A stretch of DNA of 55,667 bases from Anaerolineaceae bacterium (GCA_016124855.1 WGMX01000049.1:1-55667); one strand, 5' to 3'. Numbered from the stretch's first letter, positions 32,749 through 42,388 are shown. The notes: generated from the sequence alone by a model not told the origin. A program made the numbers and translations.

Positions 32749-35436
32749 ATGGTGCGACAAATTTTATCTACAAAAATCTATATCCCTCCTGCTCGCCCGG
32801 GAGTCGTGAAGCGATCCCGTTTGATCAAGAACCTGAATGAGGGTATACAGCATAAGCTAACGCTGATCTCCGCTCCTGCTGGTTTTGGCAAAACGACACT
32901 GGTTAGTGAATGGATTGTCAACTGTGGTCATCAAGCGGCGTGGCTGTCGCTTGATGAAGGGGATAAGGAACCTATTCAATTTGTCACTTATTTCGCGGCA
33001 GCACTACAGCCGTTTGCACCGCAGCTTGGTGATCAGATGATGGATTTGCAGCAATCCTCGCAGCCACCACCCATCGACAGCGTTTTGACAACTCTGGTTA
33101 ACGAGATCGCAACGATTGAGCAGGATTTTGTTCTGGTACTGGATGATTACCATACCCTTGATAGCCCTCCGGTCGATTCTGCTGTTCGTTTCCTCGTTGA
33201 AAATCAGCCACCGCAAATGCATCTGGTCATCGTAACCCGTGAAGACCCGCTGCTGCCACTTCCTCGCCTGCGTGCCAGAGGTCAGTTGACAGAACTCCGG
33301 GGGGCTGATCTTCGTTTTACACCGGATGAGGCTACCGCGTTCCTCAATCATGTGATGGGATTGAATCTTCTGCCGGAGGACGTTCGTGTGCTCGAAACCC
33401 GCACTGAAGGCTGGATTGCAGGGCTTCAGTTAGCGGCACTATCGATGCAGGGACGAGGCGATAAGCGCGAGTTCATTAAGGCGTTTGCAGGCGACCATCG
33501 CTATATTGTGGATTATCTCGTCCAAGAGGTTTTAAAACATCAACCTGACCATGTCCGCAGCTTTTTGCTCCGTACTGCTATACTTAATCGTTTAAGTGGT
33601 TCGCTGTGTGATGCACTTACCGGTCAGGAAGATGGAAGCGCCATGCTGGAACGCATGGAACATGGCAATCTATTTGTCATCCCGTTGGATGATAATCGCC
33701 TGTGGTTTCGCTACCATCATTTGTTTGCTGATGTTCTCCGGGCACATCTGATGGATGAGCAGCCAGACCTAGTACCGCTGCTGCATCAACGGGCGAGTGA
33801 GTGGTACGCAAAGAACGATCTGCTGCCAGAGGCGATTCACCACTCACTGACCGCGCCGGATTATGAACAAGCCGCTGCTCTGGTTGAGATGGCGTGGCCG
33901 GCACTTTTCAAGGGTTTTCGACCTGCTACATGGCTCGGTTGGGTGAAAGCGCTGCCTGATGAATTGGTCAGGATAAGACCCGTGCTCAATCTGGGGTGTA
34001 CATGGACATTATTACACGATGGTGATTTAGAGGGTGCAGAATCACATCTGCACAACGCTGAACAATGGCTAGACACCGCATCCGGGCAGCCTGCCATGCC
34101 AGAGATGGTGATCGTCAATGAAGATGCTTTACAGTCTTTGCCCGCGCTCTTAGCTAACGCCCGCATCTACCTATCTCAAGCTCAAGGACGGGTACGGGTG
34201 GCAGTGAAACACGCACGGCACACGCTAGATATACTGCCGATGGATGACCATTACCATCGTGGGTTGGCAGAATTGTTTCTAGGGCTTGCATACTGGGCTG
34301 GTGGAAATCTAGAGTTAGCCTGCCAGTCAATTGCTGACGGCGTAGATGATATGCGCCTCACTAAAAACACTTATTTCCAAGTATTTGGTACAACGGCTTT
34401 AGCAGATATAAAAATGGCGCAAGGCCGCCTCCACGAAGCCGCAAGCCGATATACGCAATCATTGCAGTTTGAAATGGATCAGGAGGAATTTGCGTTAAGA
34501 AGATTGGCGGATCGCCATGTCGGTCTGGGTGAAATACATCGTGAACGCAATGATCTGAAAGCTGCGGTGAAGTCTCTGCAGGATGCCAAAAAAGAGATGG
34601 CAGATCAGGCGATTTTTCCGGGCAGGGAATTTCGCTGGCATGTGGCGATGGCGCGCGTCAAGATGGCTGCGGGAGATACGGATAGTGCTCAAGACCTGCT
34701 GCATACGGCAGAACGTCTTCATAAACAAGACATCGTACCCGATATACGTCCAGCCACGGCGATAAAAGCGCGCATTTGGATTTCTGAGGGCAGACTGACC
34801 GAAGTCGAAAGTTGGGCACAACAACAGGGTCTGTCGGTTGATGATGAACTTAGTTACGTGCACGAGTTTGAACACATTACGTTGGCGCGCTTGTTATTGG
34901 CACAACAGAAAAATGGTGTGGCTGTCAAACTGTTAAACGATCTCTTGAACGCTGCGGAAGTCGAAGGCAGGATAGGCAGCGTGATTGAAATTCTGATATT
35001 ACTGGCGCTGGCTCATGCGGCGCAGGGCGACATTGATATTGCGCTTGTGCCTTTGGAGCGTGCCTTTGCCCTCGCCGCGCCGGAAGGCTATATACGCATC
35101 TTTATCGATGAAGGGCAACCCATGGTTCGTCTGCTCAGTCGAGGCGTCGAGCGGGGTATCATGCCCGGTTACGCACGCAAACTGCTCAATGCTCTTGATA
35201 CGCAATCTCCTTATTCAACAGTTTCGGAGTCAGAGCCACTCGTCGAGCCGTTAAGTGAACGTGAATTGGAAATTCTGGGATTAGTGGCACAGGGTCTATC
35301 CAACCGAGAAATCAGCGAGCGGTTGTTCATCGCGCTAGATACGGTCAAAGGTCACAACCGGAATCTTTACCAGAAACTTCAGGTGGCGCGGCGCACAGAG
35401 GCGATTGCACGCGCACGCGAACTTGGTTTGATTTAG
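32749..35436 (+). CDS. MalT-like LuxR-family transcriptional activator (STAND ATPase)
   Basis: 895 residues. It begins with STKIYIPPARPGVVKRSRL and a P-loop SAPAGFGKTT (41-50) of the STAND class, with Walker B-like VLVLDDYH. A long helical TPR-like region follows (about 350-800), then a LuxR helix-turn-helix at the C-terminus (LSERELEILGLVAQGLSNRE, then TVKGHNRNLYQKL). Proteins of this kind bind an inducer and ATP, oligomerise and activate transcription, as MalT does with maltotriose. Such regulators are very numerous in Chloroflexota. The target genes are unknown. The downstream dehydrogenase and hydrolase cluster is a possible target. Confidence 0.92.
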   Translation: MVRQILSTKIYIPPARPGVVKRSRLIKNLNEGIQHKLTLISAPAGFGKTTLVSEWIVNCGHQAAWLSLDEGDKEPIQFVTYFAAALQPFAPQLGDQMMDLQQSSQPPPIDSVLTTLVNEIATIEQDFVLVLDDYHTLDSPPVDSAVRFLVENQPPQMHLVIVTREDPLLPLPRLRARGQLTELRGADLRFTPDEATAFLNHVMGLNLLPEDVRVLETRTEGWIAGLQLAALSMQGRGDKREFIKAFAGDHRYIVDYLVQEVLKHQPDHVRSFLLRTAILNRLSGSLCDALTGQEDGSAMLERMEHGNLFVIPLDDNRLWFRYHHLFADVLRAHLMDEQPDLVPLLHQRASEWYAKNDLLPEAIHHSLTAPDYEQAAALVEMAWPALFKGFRPATWLGWVKALPDELVRIRPVLNLGCTWTLLHDGDLEGAESHLHNAEQWLDTASGQPAMPEMVIVNEDALQSLPALLANARIYLSQAQGRVRVAVKHARHTLDILPMDDHYHRGLAELFLGLAYWAGGNLELACQSIADGVDDMRLTKNTYFQVFGTTALADIKMAQGRLHEAASRYTQSLQFEMDQEEFALRRLADRHVGLGEIHRERNDLKAAVKSLQDAKKEMADQAIFPGREFRWHVAMARVKMAAGDTDSAQDLLHTAERLHKQDIVPDIRPATAIKARIWISEGRLTEVESWAQQQGLSVDDELSYVHEFEHITLARLLLAQQKNGVAVKLLNDLLNAAEVEGRIGSVIEILILLALAHAAQGDIDIALVPLERAFALAAPEGYIRIFIDEGQPMVRLLSRGVERGIMPGYARKLLNALDTQSPYSTVSESEPLVEPLSERELEILGLVAQGLSNREISERLFIALDTVKGHNRNLYQKLQVARRTEAIARARELGLI

Positions 35437-35827
35437 CCCGGCTTTCCGCAGATTTTTTGAAACCACACCCTCAAACAACACTTTAGTGTCGTCACAACAA
35501 CACCGTGTTGTTGATATGCTGGCCTTATCGGATTGACGGACGAATGGATCAGCAAATGTCACGTGAGAAAAAGTGCTTTGCGCATTCATTTTGGTCGTCT
35601 TACTACCGCTGTTTGCGGCGGCGCAGAGTAGAGCGGACGCTTAAGACAGCATCTTGCAGACTGAAAGACCCCCATACGGAATTCGCGGCCAACATCCAAT
35701 CGTCACGTTTGACCTAATGATCCTGCTGTCCAGCTCAATCACCACCGCCTAGTACGCCCTTGGCGCTCCGAGTATCTTGTGATTATGGCGTACAACAGAC
35801 CGAATCTGAGAAATGGGAGACCAAACC
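35437..35827. other. Intergenic region with a palindrome
   Basis: About 390 bases with no credible gene. The notable element is a 19-base palindrome at 35495-35513. Short frames here have no recognisable product or ribosome site. Confidence 0.55.
35495..35513. promoter_or_regulatory. Operator-like palindrome
   Basis: CAACAACAC and GTGTTGTTG are perfect 9-base arms around one C. It lies about 315 bases upstream of the first dehydrogenase gene and 60 bases after the MalT-like gene. It could be an operator of a TetR- or PadR-type regulator encoded elsewhere. No match was found at the other dehydrogenase genes. Confidence 0.45.
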
Positions 35828-36766
35828 ATGAAAGCGATTATCTGTACAAAATACGGCTCAGCGGATTATCTTGAACTTCAAGATGTTCCGAAACCCACAC
35901 CGAAGGACAATGAAGTCCTGATAAAGATGCACACGACCTCTGTCACTGCCAGCGATGTCCTCATGCGGGCACTGGATGCAAACCTGATGTTCAAGATTAT
36001 CATTCAGATGGCGATGGGGTTTGGTAAGCCGCGTAACCCGATTCTCGGTATGGTCGGGGCGGGGGTAGTGGAGTCTGTCGGCAAAGATGTAACCGCCTTC
36101 AAGCCGGGAGATGATGTGTTCGCCTACGGTGCCATCTCAATATCAAAGATCCGATGGGGATTTTACGGCGAGTATATGTGCCTGCCGGAGGACTGGAATA
36201 TCGCACACAAGCCGGAAAACCTCACGTTTGAGGAGGCAACCGCGATTCCCTACGGCACACTGCTGGCGATGCACGTTATGGAAAAAGCGGTCATACAGCC
36301 GGGGCAAAAGGTGTTGATTTACGGCGCGTCCGGCAGCATTGGTACGATGGCGGTTCAGCTTGCCAAGCACGCAGGTGCTGAAGTGACCGCCGTATGCAGC
36401 AACCGCAACTTCGACATGGTGACATCGCTCGGCGCAGACAAGGTGATTGACTACACCCGTGACGATGCCGCCGTTCAATTAGAGCAATACGATTGGGTGC
36501 TGGATACGGTTGGCAATAAGAAAACGTCGCCGTTGAAAGACGCCAGCAAAACCGCCCTGACAGCTAATGGGCAATATCTCTCGGTAGATACAGGCATGCC
36601 AACAACTAGTCGTGACAAGTTCTTACGGGTGAAAGAACTGGCAGAGCAGGGCGTCCTGAAGCCCATTATTGACCGCTCCTATTCGCTCGATGAGATGGTC
36701 GAAGCTCATAAGTATGTCGAGACAGGGCACAAGCGTGGCAATGTGATCGTGACCATCGGTACATAG
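35828..36766 (+). CDS. Zinc-less medium-chain dehydrogenase (NAD(P)H quinone-oxidoreductase type), paralog 1
   Basis: 312 residues from the ATG at 35828, which follows GGGAG. The ATG at 35813 overlaps that ribosome site. It has the MDR opening MKAIICTKYGSADYLELQDV, the glycine-rich Rossmann motif IYGASGSIGTMAVQLAK, LGADKVIDYTRDD and the C-terminal HKYVETGHKRGNVIVTI. The usual zinc-ligand cysteines are absent, as in quinone oxidoreductases. It is about 55-60 percent similar by eye to the genes at 40277 and 41402. The physiological substrate is unknown. Confidence 0.88.
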   Translation: MKAIICTKYGSADYLELQDVPKPTPKDNEVLIKMHTTSVTASDVLMRALDANLMFKIIIQMAMGFGKPRNPILGMVGAGVVESVGKDVTAFKPGDDVFAYGAISISKIRWGFYGEYMCLPEDWNIAHKPENLTFEEATAIPYGTLLAMHVMEKAVIQPGQKVLIYGASGSIGTMAVQLAKHAGAEVTAVCSNRNFDMVTSLGADKVIDYTRDDAAVQLEQYDWVLDTVGNKKTSPLKDASKTALTANGQYLSVDTGMPTTSRDKFLRVKELAEQGVLKPIIDRSYSLDEMVEAHKYVETGHKRGNVIVTIGT

Positions 36767-37120
36767 CTGCAATTGGGACATGATAATAGCTGAGCGATCA
36801 AAGTTCTATAATACACCCCCTGAAACTCTGGTCTATGAGGTCTGAGTTAGGGGGTATTACATGCCGCGAATCCTTGGACTGTTTTTCATGTTGGTAGGCT
36901 TCGCTTATCTTGTGGAAAGCGTGGGCAGCCGCGCGCCCTTACGTTTGAAACTGCCTAGATAACGCTTCCCAGAAATGGCTCCAAGACTTGGTCATCGTCA
37001 GTATTCAAAGATCATGTCTCGAAGAAATCGATGTTCACAATTAGATAGAGGAGTTGTTTTCTGAACACAGCACCACGTTGAGTTTCAACGTCAGCTACTG
37101 GCTTGTGAGGAAGACATGTC
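36767..37120. other. Intergenic region with a gene remnant
   Basis: 354 bases hold the short frame at 36861-36962 described separately. No promoter or terminator could be assigned. Confidence 0.5.
36861..36962 (+). pseudogene. DUF4386-like gene remnant (33 codons)
   Basis: An ATG-initiated frame reads PRILGLFFMLVGFAYLVES followed by unrelated basic residues and a stop. PRILG-x(4)-GFgYL is the pattern found in DUF4386 multi-helix membrane proteins, which often sit beside such dehydrogenases and serine hydrolases in Chloroflexota. The normal protein is over 200 residues, so this is most likely a deletion remnant. Confidence 0.45.
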
Positions 37121-38170
37121 ATGAAAAAGCTAAATAAAACTCGTGTAGTAAAAATTCTTCGAATCATCATGCCCATCGTTGCGATAATCTCCGCCGTGAT
37201 ATTCATCCCTTGGAACGCAGTGTTCAGTTGGTTATCCCCCTTACCGAATACTGTGCAGGCGGAAATGGATAATGCTGTTAATCATGGGCTGGACGGGATC
37301 ATTGTATACGTTGATCAAGCAGGCGAAGACTCAGGGCTTTACGCGGCTGGTTGGAAAAACAGAGCGACGCAGGTGCCAGCCGACCCGCAAGCGTTGTTCA
37401 AGATTGGCAGTATCAGCAAGTTATATATCGCCACTGCTGCTGCCAAATTGGTCAATGACGGGCGCGTGTCGCTGGATACCCCGCTGGCTGATTACTTGCC
37501 GGAACTTGCTAACCGGATTGAATATGCCGATCAGATTACGCTGAGAATGATGCTGCAACATCGTAGTGGCATACCAAATTACACGGACCAGCCCGAATGG
37601 AAGTGGGGCGTGACATTGCCGAACCGCGACGCTTATCTTGAGATTGCCTTAGACAAACCCGCGGATTTTGAACCGGACAGCCGTTACAGTTATTCCAACA
37701 CGAATTATCTGTTAATCGGCAATATTCTCGACAAGGTTCTGGGCTATAGCCATCACCAATATATTCACGACAAAATTCTGAAGCCGCTTGGGCTGAACCA
37801 TACCTACAGTTTGCTCAGTCAGGTAGATTTGAGAGAAGTCACCAGCGGGTATCACTATGATGTCGAGCCAGATCTAAAGGAAATTGATTATATCAGTCCG
37901 GGTGGCTCTATGGTCGCAACTGCACAGGACGTTGGCATATTCTTGAGAGCACTCAATAATGGCTCACTGTTAAATGATGATGAGCAGGCTATTTATTCCT
38001 CGATTTATGAATATGAACATACCGGTTGGGTACTAGGCTATCAGAGTATCGCACGCTACTACAAAGACACGGATACGGTTGTTGTTCAATTCGTGAACTC
38101 TACTGGCGGAGACACAGAGGCGACATCAAATATCGTATTTGACCGTATTGTCCGGATAGTGGGCGGGTAA
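37121..38170 (+). CDS. Membrane-anchored serine hydrolase, beta-lactamase/AmpC-like fold (paralog 1)
   Basis: 349 residues with an N-terminal hydrophobic anchor (about 12-33), then a class C beta-lactamase-type domain. It has the catalytic S97-x-x-K100 (GSISK), the tyrosine motif Y191-S-N193 (RYSYSNTNY) and LRMMLQHRSGIPNY. The C-terminal part is shorter than usual and lacks an obvious HxG/KTG match, though GWVLGYQSIARYYKDTD takes that place. Such proteins are usually esterases or D-aminopeptidases acting on the cell envelope rather than drug-resistance enzymes. GAGGAAG precedes the ATG. It stands 93 bases before a paralog. Confidence 0.85.
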   Translation: MKKLNKTRVVKILRIIMPIVAIISAVIFIPWNAVFSWLSPLPNTVQAEMDNAVNHGLDGIIVYVDQAGEDSGLYAAGWKNRATQVPADPQALFKIGSISKLYIATAAAKLVNDGRVSLDTPLADYLPELANRIEYADQITLRMMLQHRSGIPNYTDQPEWKWGVTLPNRDAYLEIALDKPADFEPDSRYSYSNTNYLLIGNILDKVLGYSHHQYIHDKILKPLGLNHTYSLLSQVDLREVTSGYHYDVEPDLKEIDYISPGGSMVATAQDVGIFLRALNNGSLLNDDEQAIYSSIYEYEHTGWVLGYQSIARYYKDTDTVVVQFVNSTGGDTEATSNIVFDRIVRIVGG

Positions 38171-38263
38171 CGGGGCATCCCATTTTGCTGATGGAAGTAG
38201 ACTTCGGCTAAACAACCTATGTTCACAATCCAGTAATTAATTATTTTTCAAAGGAGCATTCTG

Positions 38264-39412
38264 ATGCGTTTTCGTAAATCATTGATTTTGACACTAATCC
38301 TTGTGGCTCTGCTGCCCGGCTTAATCGTCACCGCCCAAGATGACCAACATGCCTTTCCAGCGGACGTCGCCGCGGAGATTCAAGCGGTCATGGACGGTCT
38401 CACTGCGCGTGGACTCCCGCCCGGTATGGTCGTCTGGATCGACGCGCCGGAGTACCAATTCGCGGGGGCAAGCGGTTTAGCTGACTTGAAGAACGACACC
38501 ACCATGTCACCGCAGGGCGCGTTTCGGATTGGCAGTATCACCAAGATGTTCACCGCGACCGTAATCGTCCAATTGGCGGAGGATGGCGTGCTGACTCTTG
38601 ATGATCCACTCGCGAAATGGCTGCCGGAAGTCGCCAAAGAACTGCCCTATGGCGACCAGATGACACTTCGTCATCTGCTGACACACACATCCGGCGTGTT
38701 CAATGTGGTTGAACATGAATCTTACTACGCTGATCTCTTCACTGCGGCAGTTATTAATCCGGATGCAGGTACGGCATCATTGGACTGTGTCCAACAGGAT
38801 CCCAACGACACACTTGCCAGCTACGTCTACGGGAAAGATGCAAATTTCGAACCGGGGGCAGGGTGGAGATATAGCAACACGAACTACACGCTGCTGGGCA
38901 TGGTGATCGAAAAGGCAACGGGTATGCCGCTCGCAGAGGCATATCATACGCGCATCTATGAACCGCTAGGAATGAAGTCAACATTCCTTGATTGCTACGA
39001 AGACGCGACGATAGATGTAGTGCACGGCTATTCGGCATTTGGAGACAGTTTGACGGATGTTACTGAACTGCATGAATCCATCGGTTGGTCGGCAGGGGGT
39101 CTCGTTTCTACTGCACCAGATTTGATTGCCTTTGCACGCGGGTTGTTCAGTGGGAAGCTGTTTAAAAATCCAGAGTCGCTGGTCGCGATGACCACACCCG
39201 CCTCCGGCAGCTCCTACGGTCTGGGAATCATGATTCAGAAAGAATATATGGGACATGCAGGCTATATTGCGGGTTTTCGATCATTGCTCAGTTATGCACC
39301 TGAGTTCGATACGGTTGTGGTCATGGTCTACAACATCGATTCTGCTGTTCCTGAACAAAATCTGGCGGATGTCATGAATCCGGCGCTTTCGCTGCTGGGT
39401 GCGGGGGACTGA
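38264..39412 (+). CDS. Secreted serine hydrolase, beta-lactamase/AmpC-like fold (paralog 2)
   Basis: 382 residues with a signal peptide (cleavage near VTA/QD, residue 25). It contains S91-x-x-K94 (GSITK), LRHLLTHTSGVFNV, Y203-S-N205 (WRYSNTNY) and the third active-site motif GHAGYIAGF, so the active site is complete. The gene before it encodes a related but more divergent protein, which points to an old duplication. AAAGGAG precedes the ATG. The substrate is unknown; peptidoglycan-type peptides or esters are the usual possibilities. Confidence 0.88.
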   Translation: MRFRKSLILTLILVALLPGLIVTAQDDQHAFPADVAAEIQAVMDGLTARGLPPGMVVWIDAPEYQFAGASGLADLKNDTTMSPQGAFRIGSITKMFTATVIVQLAEDGVLTLDDPLAKWLPEVAKELPYGDQMTLRHLLTHTSGVFNVVEHESYYADLFTAAVINPDAGTASLDCVQQDPNDTLASYVYGKDANFEPGAGWRYSNTNYTLLGMVIEKATGMPLAEAYHTRIYEPLGMKSTFLDCYEDATIDVVHGYSAFGDSLTDVTELHESIGWSAGGLVSTAPDLIAFARGLFSGKLFKNPESLVAMTTPASGSSYGLGIMIQKEYMGHAGYIAGFRSLLSYAPEFDTVVVMVYNIDSAVPEQNLADVMNPALSLLGAGD

Positions 39413-39457
39413 GCGGATGAGAACGTTAAAAGTCCGACTCACCATAGGTATGAGGAA

Positions 39458-39700
39458 ATGGCAGACAAAAACAACTTAGTAACAGGCTCGGATGAACACC
39501 GGTTCTATGAAATTAGAATCAAGGGACATCTGAGTGAACAATGGGCGGCTCGATTCGAGGGATTAAGCATCATTCTTGAAGACAATGGCGACACACTGCT
39601 TACTGGCACGGTAGTGGATCAAGCTGCTCTGCACAGTTTGTTAAGACAGATTCGTGACCTAGGAATGCCTTTAATCTCGATCAATCGTCTCGAGCCGTAA
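39458..39700 (+). CDS. Small conserved protein of unknown function (80 residues)
   Basis: An 80-residue protein, probably cytoplasmic. It reads EIRIKGHLSEQWAARFEGLS, then IILEDNGDTLLTGTVVDQAA and a C-terminal LLRQIRDLGMPLISINRL. I have seen the pattern GHL..W...F.GL ... G.V.DQAALH.LL..IRDLG.PL.S.N in small uncharacterised proteins encoded near regulators and dehydrogenases, but no function is known to me. GAGGAA lies directly before the ATG. It sits 46 bases after the serine hydrolase gene. Confidence 0.75.
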   Translation: MADKNNLVTGSDEHRFYEIRIKGHLSEQWAARFEGLSIILEDNGDTLLTGTVVDQAALHSLLRQIRDLGMPLISINRLEP

Positions 39701-39739
39701 AAATATCTCATCCATTAACAATCGCCGGAAGGAGAAACT

Positions 39740-40201
39740 ATGTCAGAAAAAGTTACCCATCAAGACATGCCACAGGCGTTGAATATACCATTTCGCGTCA
39801 AGAGTGCAGGGGTGTCGATGGTTACAATCCTCATTATTGGGTGTTACTACATCGCCAACCTGCTCTCCCTGCTGCCGAGCGGCGAGGCTGTGCCGGATGG
39901 GGCGCTGAAACTGATGATTACTGCGGCGGTGCTGATTATTGTCGTCGAAATTGTTTTGCAAATCGTATTGTTTATCGGCGCGGGACAAATTGAGAAGCGC
40001 ACCAAGCGGGACGATGACATTGCATCACAGGCATCTCGTAACGCCTATCTTGTGTTGACTATGGGCGTATTCGCCACCATTGGCAGCCTATTTGCCGGAC
40101 ACACGCCGTTTGAGATGAGCAGTATCCTGCTGCTGGCTTTCCTGCTGGCTGAAGTCGTCAAGTTTGGTTCACAGATGGTGTATTACCGGAGCGCAGTCTG
40201 A
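39740..40201 (+). CDS. Four-helix membrane protein of unknown function
   Basis: 153 residues with four hydrophobic segments (about 28-48, 62-86, 106-122 and 128-146) and a polar N-terminus. The charged stretch QIEKRTKRDDD between helices 2 and 3 is probably cytoplasmic. No catalytic motif is visible. GGAAGGAG precedes the ATG at good spacing. It lies in the same run of plus-strand genes as the small protein and the dehydrogenases. Confidence 0.75.
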   Translation: MSEKVTHQDMPQALNIPFRVKSAGVSMVTILIIGCYYIANLLSLLPSGEAVPDGALKLMITAAVLIIVVEIVLQIVLFIGAGQIEKRTKRDDDIASQASRNAYLVLTMGVFATIGSLFAGHTPFEMSSILLLAFLLAEVVKFGSQMVYYRSAV

Positions 40202-40276
40202 TGGCAGCCGGTTTCCCTGTCAAATTGATTGATGGCGGTACAGATTAACAAAACGGAGGATAGGATAAACGCAAGT

Positions 40277-41271
40277 ATGAAAGCAGTAGTCAATACGGAG
40301 TACTGCTCACCTGACATTCTTCGAATTGTCGAAGTGGAAAAACCGGTGCCTCAAGAGAATGAAGTGCTCATCAAAATCAACGCGACTACGGTTGAAACTA
40401 CCGATACGATTTTTTGCGGCGGGAAAGACTTGTTTGCGCGAATGGCCACTGGCATAACGAAGCCGAAAGACACGACCCCCGGCAGCGAGTTTGCAGGTGA
40501 GTCGAGGCGGTGGGGCAGGCGATTACAAAATTCAAGGTAGGGGATCGGGTGTTTGGAACAGCAGCTCCCAAGGTCGGCGCTCATGCGGAATATATCAGTT
40601 TGCCAGAAGATGGTGCGATTGCCCCCATTCCTAAAGATATGGATGATATTGAAGCGGTGGCGCTGCATCCGGGTGCAATGACTGCGCTACCGTTCATTCA
40701 GGGCGCTGCAAACATTCAACCGGGGCAAAAAATTCTGGTCATCGGCGCATCTGGCAGCATCGGTTCCAGCGCAGTACAGCTTGCCAAACATTTTGGGGCG
40801 AATGTGACTGGAGTATGCAGCACGGCAAATGTAGATATGCTCAAATCGCTGGGTGCTGACCATGTCATCGATTACAAGAAAACGGATTTTACAAATTCGG
40901 GTGAGCATTACGATATCGTGTTTGACACGGTAGGCAAAAGTTCCTTTTCAGAGGCGAAGCGGGTGCTTAAGCCCCAAGGCATATACCTGACGACGGTTAT
41001 CTCACGGAGCATTCTGCTTCAAATGTTGTGGACTTCCCTGCTGGGCGGAAAGAAGGCACAAATTGTGTTTGCCGGACTACGCCCTGTTGAGGAGAAGAAA
41101 TCGTATCTTGCGCTGCTGCTGGATCTGGTCAAATCGGGCAAGTACAAACCGGTTGTTGATCGCAGCTATAGTTTCGCGCAAATTGCGGAGGCTCACCGCT
41201 ATGTCGAGACTGGACGTAAAAAAGGAACAGTGGTCATTGATGTGAACAGAAAGGCTACCAGTCACACCTGA
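40277..41271 (+). pseudogene. Zinc-less medium-chain dehydrogenase with a frameshift, paralog 2
   Basis: The reading frame from ATG 40277 encodes the usual MDR N-terminus (MKAVVNTEYCSPDILRIVEV) up to PGSEFAGE, then shifts. The frame that starts GQAITKFKVGDRVFG continues to the end with VIGASGSIGSSAVQLAKHFG and RYVETGRKKGTVVIDV. At 40499-40502 the sequence GGTGAGTCGAG should read GGTGAGGTCGAG: one G is missing, and restoring it gives GEVEAVGQAI as in the homologues. It is either a recent inactivating mutation or a sequencing error. All other regions look intact. Confidence 0.88.
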
Positions 41272-41401
41272 AACTGAGTTATGTCGAAATCCGATGACGC
41301 AAAGGGCAGCCAATCCAGCACAAAACGTCTGACCAACTGCCCTAAACGAAGTATGTTGAACAATCGGAAACCCTTTCGATAATCTTTGAGGAGGAATTCA
41401 T

Positions 41402-42388
41402 ATGAAAGCTGTTGTATGGACAAAATATGGGCCACCTGATGGGCTGGAATTTAAGGAGGTTGCAAAACCTGTTCCCGGGGATAAAGAAGTTTTGATACGG
41501 GTCTATGCATCAACTGTAACAGCCGGAGATGTCGAGGCACGCAGCTTGAAGTTTCCCTTGTGGCTCGCCTTGCCAATGCGACTATATATGGGACCGATTC
41601 GACCGCGCAACATCATTCTGGGGCAGGAGTTGGCGGGTGTAATCGAAGCCGTCGGCAAGAACGTGTCCCGCTTTACGCCCGGTGATCAGATTTTTGCGGC
41701 TGCCGGAATTCAATTTGGTGGTTATGCCGAATATGTCTGTCTGCCTGAAGACGGGGTTCTGGCAATTAAACCAGATAATATGTCATATGAGGAAGCGGCT
41801 GCTGTACCTACAGCAGGTCTCGAAGCGCTGCACTTTCTTAGAAAAGCGGCGATCAAACCGGGAGAAACGGTTTTGATTGTTGGTGCTGGCGGCAGTATTG
41901 GAACCTTTGGTATACAGCTTGCACGATATTATCAAGCGGATGTGACTGGTGTAGACAGTACGGACAAGCTGGATATGATGCGTTCAATTGGCGCGGATCA
42001 TGTCATCGACTTTACACAAGAGGATTTCACCGAAAATGGCAAAACCTATGATGTCATTTTTGACGTAATAGGCAAAAGCTCATACTCACGGAGTCTGGCA
42101 TCGCTCAAGCCGCATGGACGTTATCTTTTGGCGAATCCTGTGCTCTCGCAGATAATTCGCAAACGCTTGACTACAAGGGGCGAAGGCAAACAGGTGATAC
42201 TTGGGCCAGCGAGTCAAACCACGGAGAATTTGACGTTTATTCGAGGTCTAATCGAGGCCGGGAAAATACGAACGATTATTGATCGATGTTATCCTTTGAA
42301 AAACACTGATGAGGCTCATCGCTATGTCGAAACCGGACAGAAAAAGGGCAATGTCGTAATCACAGTATTTGAAAACGAGGGCAAGTAA
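41402..42388 (+). CDS. Zinc-less medium-chain dehydrogenase, paralog 3
   Basis: 328 residues, the best preserved of the three paralogs. It has MKAVVWTKYGPPDGLEFKEV, GQELAGVIEAVGKNVSRFTP, the NAD(P)-binding VGAGGSIGTFGIQLARYY and C-terminal RYVETGQKKGNVVITV. A strong GAGGAGG lies upstream of the ATG. It is closest to the frameshifted paralog in its central region (SIGADHVIDFTQEDFTENG against SLGADHVIDYKKTDFTNSG). The enzyme class reduces enones or quinones with NAD(P)H. Its own substrate is not evident. Confidence 0.9.
   Translation: MKAVVWTKYGPPDGLEFKEVAKPVPGDKEVLIRVYASTVTAGDVEARSLKFPLWLALPMRLYMGPIRPRNIILGQELAGVIEAVGKNVSRFTPGDQIFAAAGIQFGGYAEYVCLPEDGVLAIKPDNMSYEEAAAVPTAGLEALHFLRKAAIKPGETVLIVGAGGSIGTFGIQLARYYQADVTGVDSTDKLDMMRSIGADHVIDFTQEDFTENGKTYDVIFDVIGKSSYSRSLASLKPHGRYLLANPVLSQIIRKRLTTRGEGKQVILGPASQTTENLTFIRGLIEAGKIRTIIDRCYPLKNTDEAHRYVETGQKKGNVVITVFENEGK

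Noticed and set aside
35505..35717. Short ORF of 70 codons between the MalT-like and dehydrogenase genes
   Set aside because: It has no ribosome site or recognisable domain, and overlaps the palindrome region.
37121..39412. Beta-lactam resistance genes
   Set aside because: The AmpC-like fold is shared by many esterases and peptidases; nothing in the context indicates antibiotic resistance.
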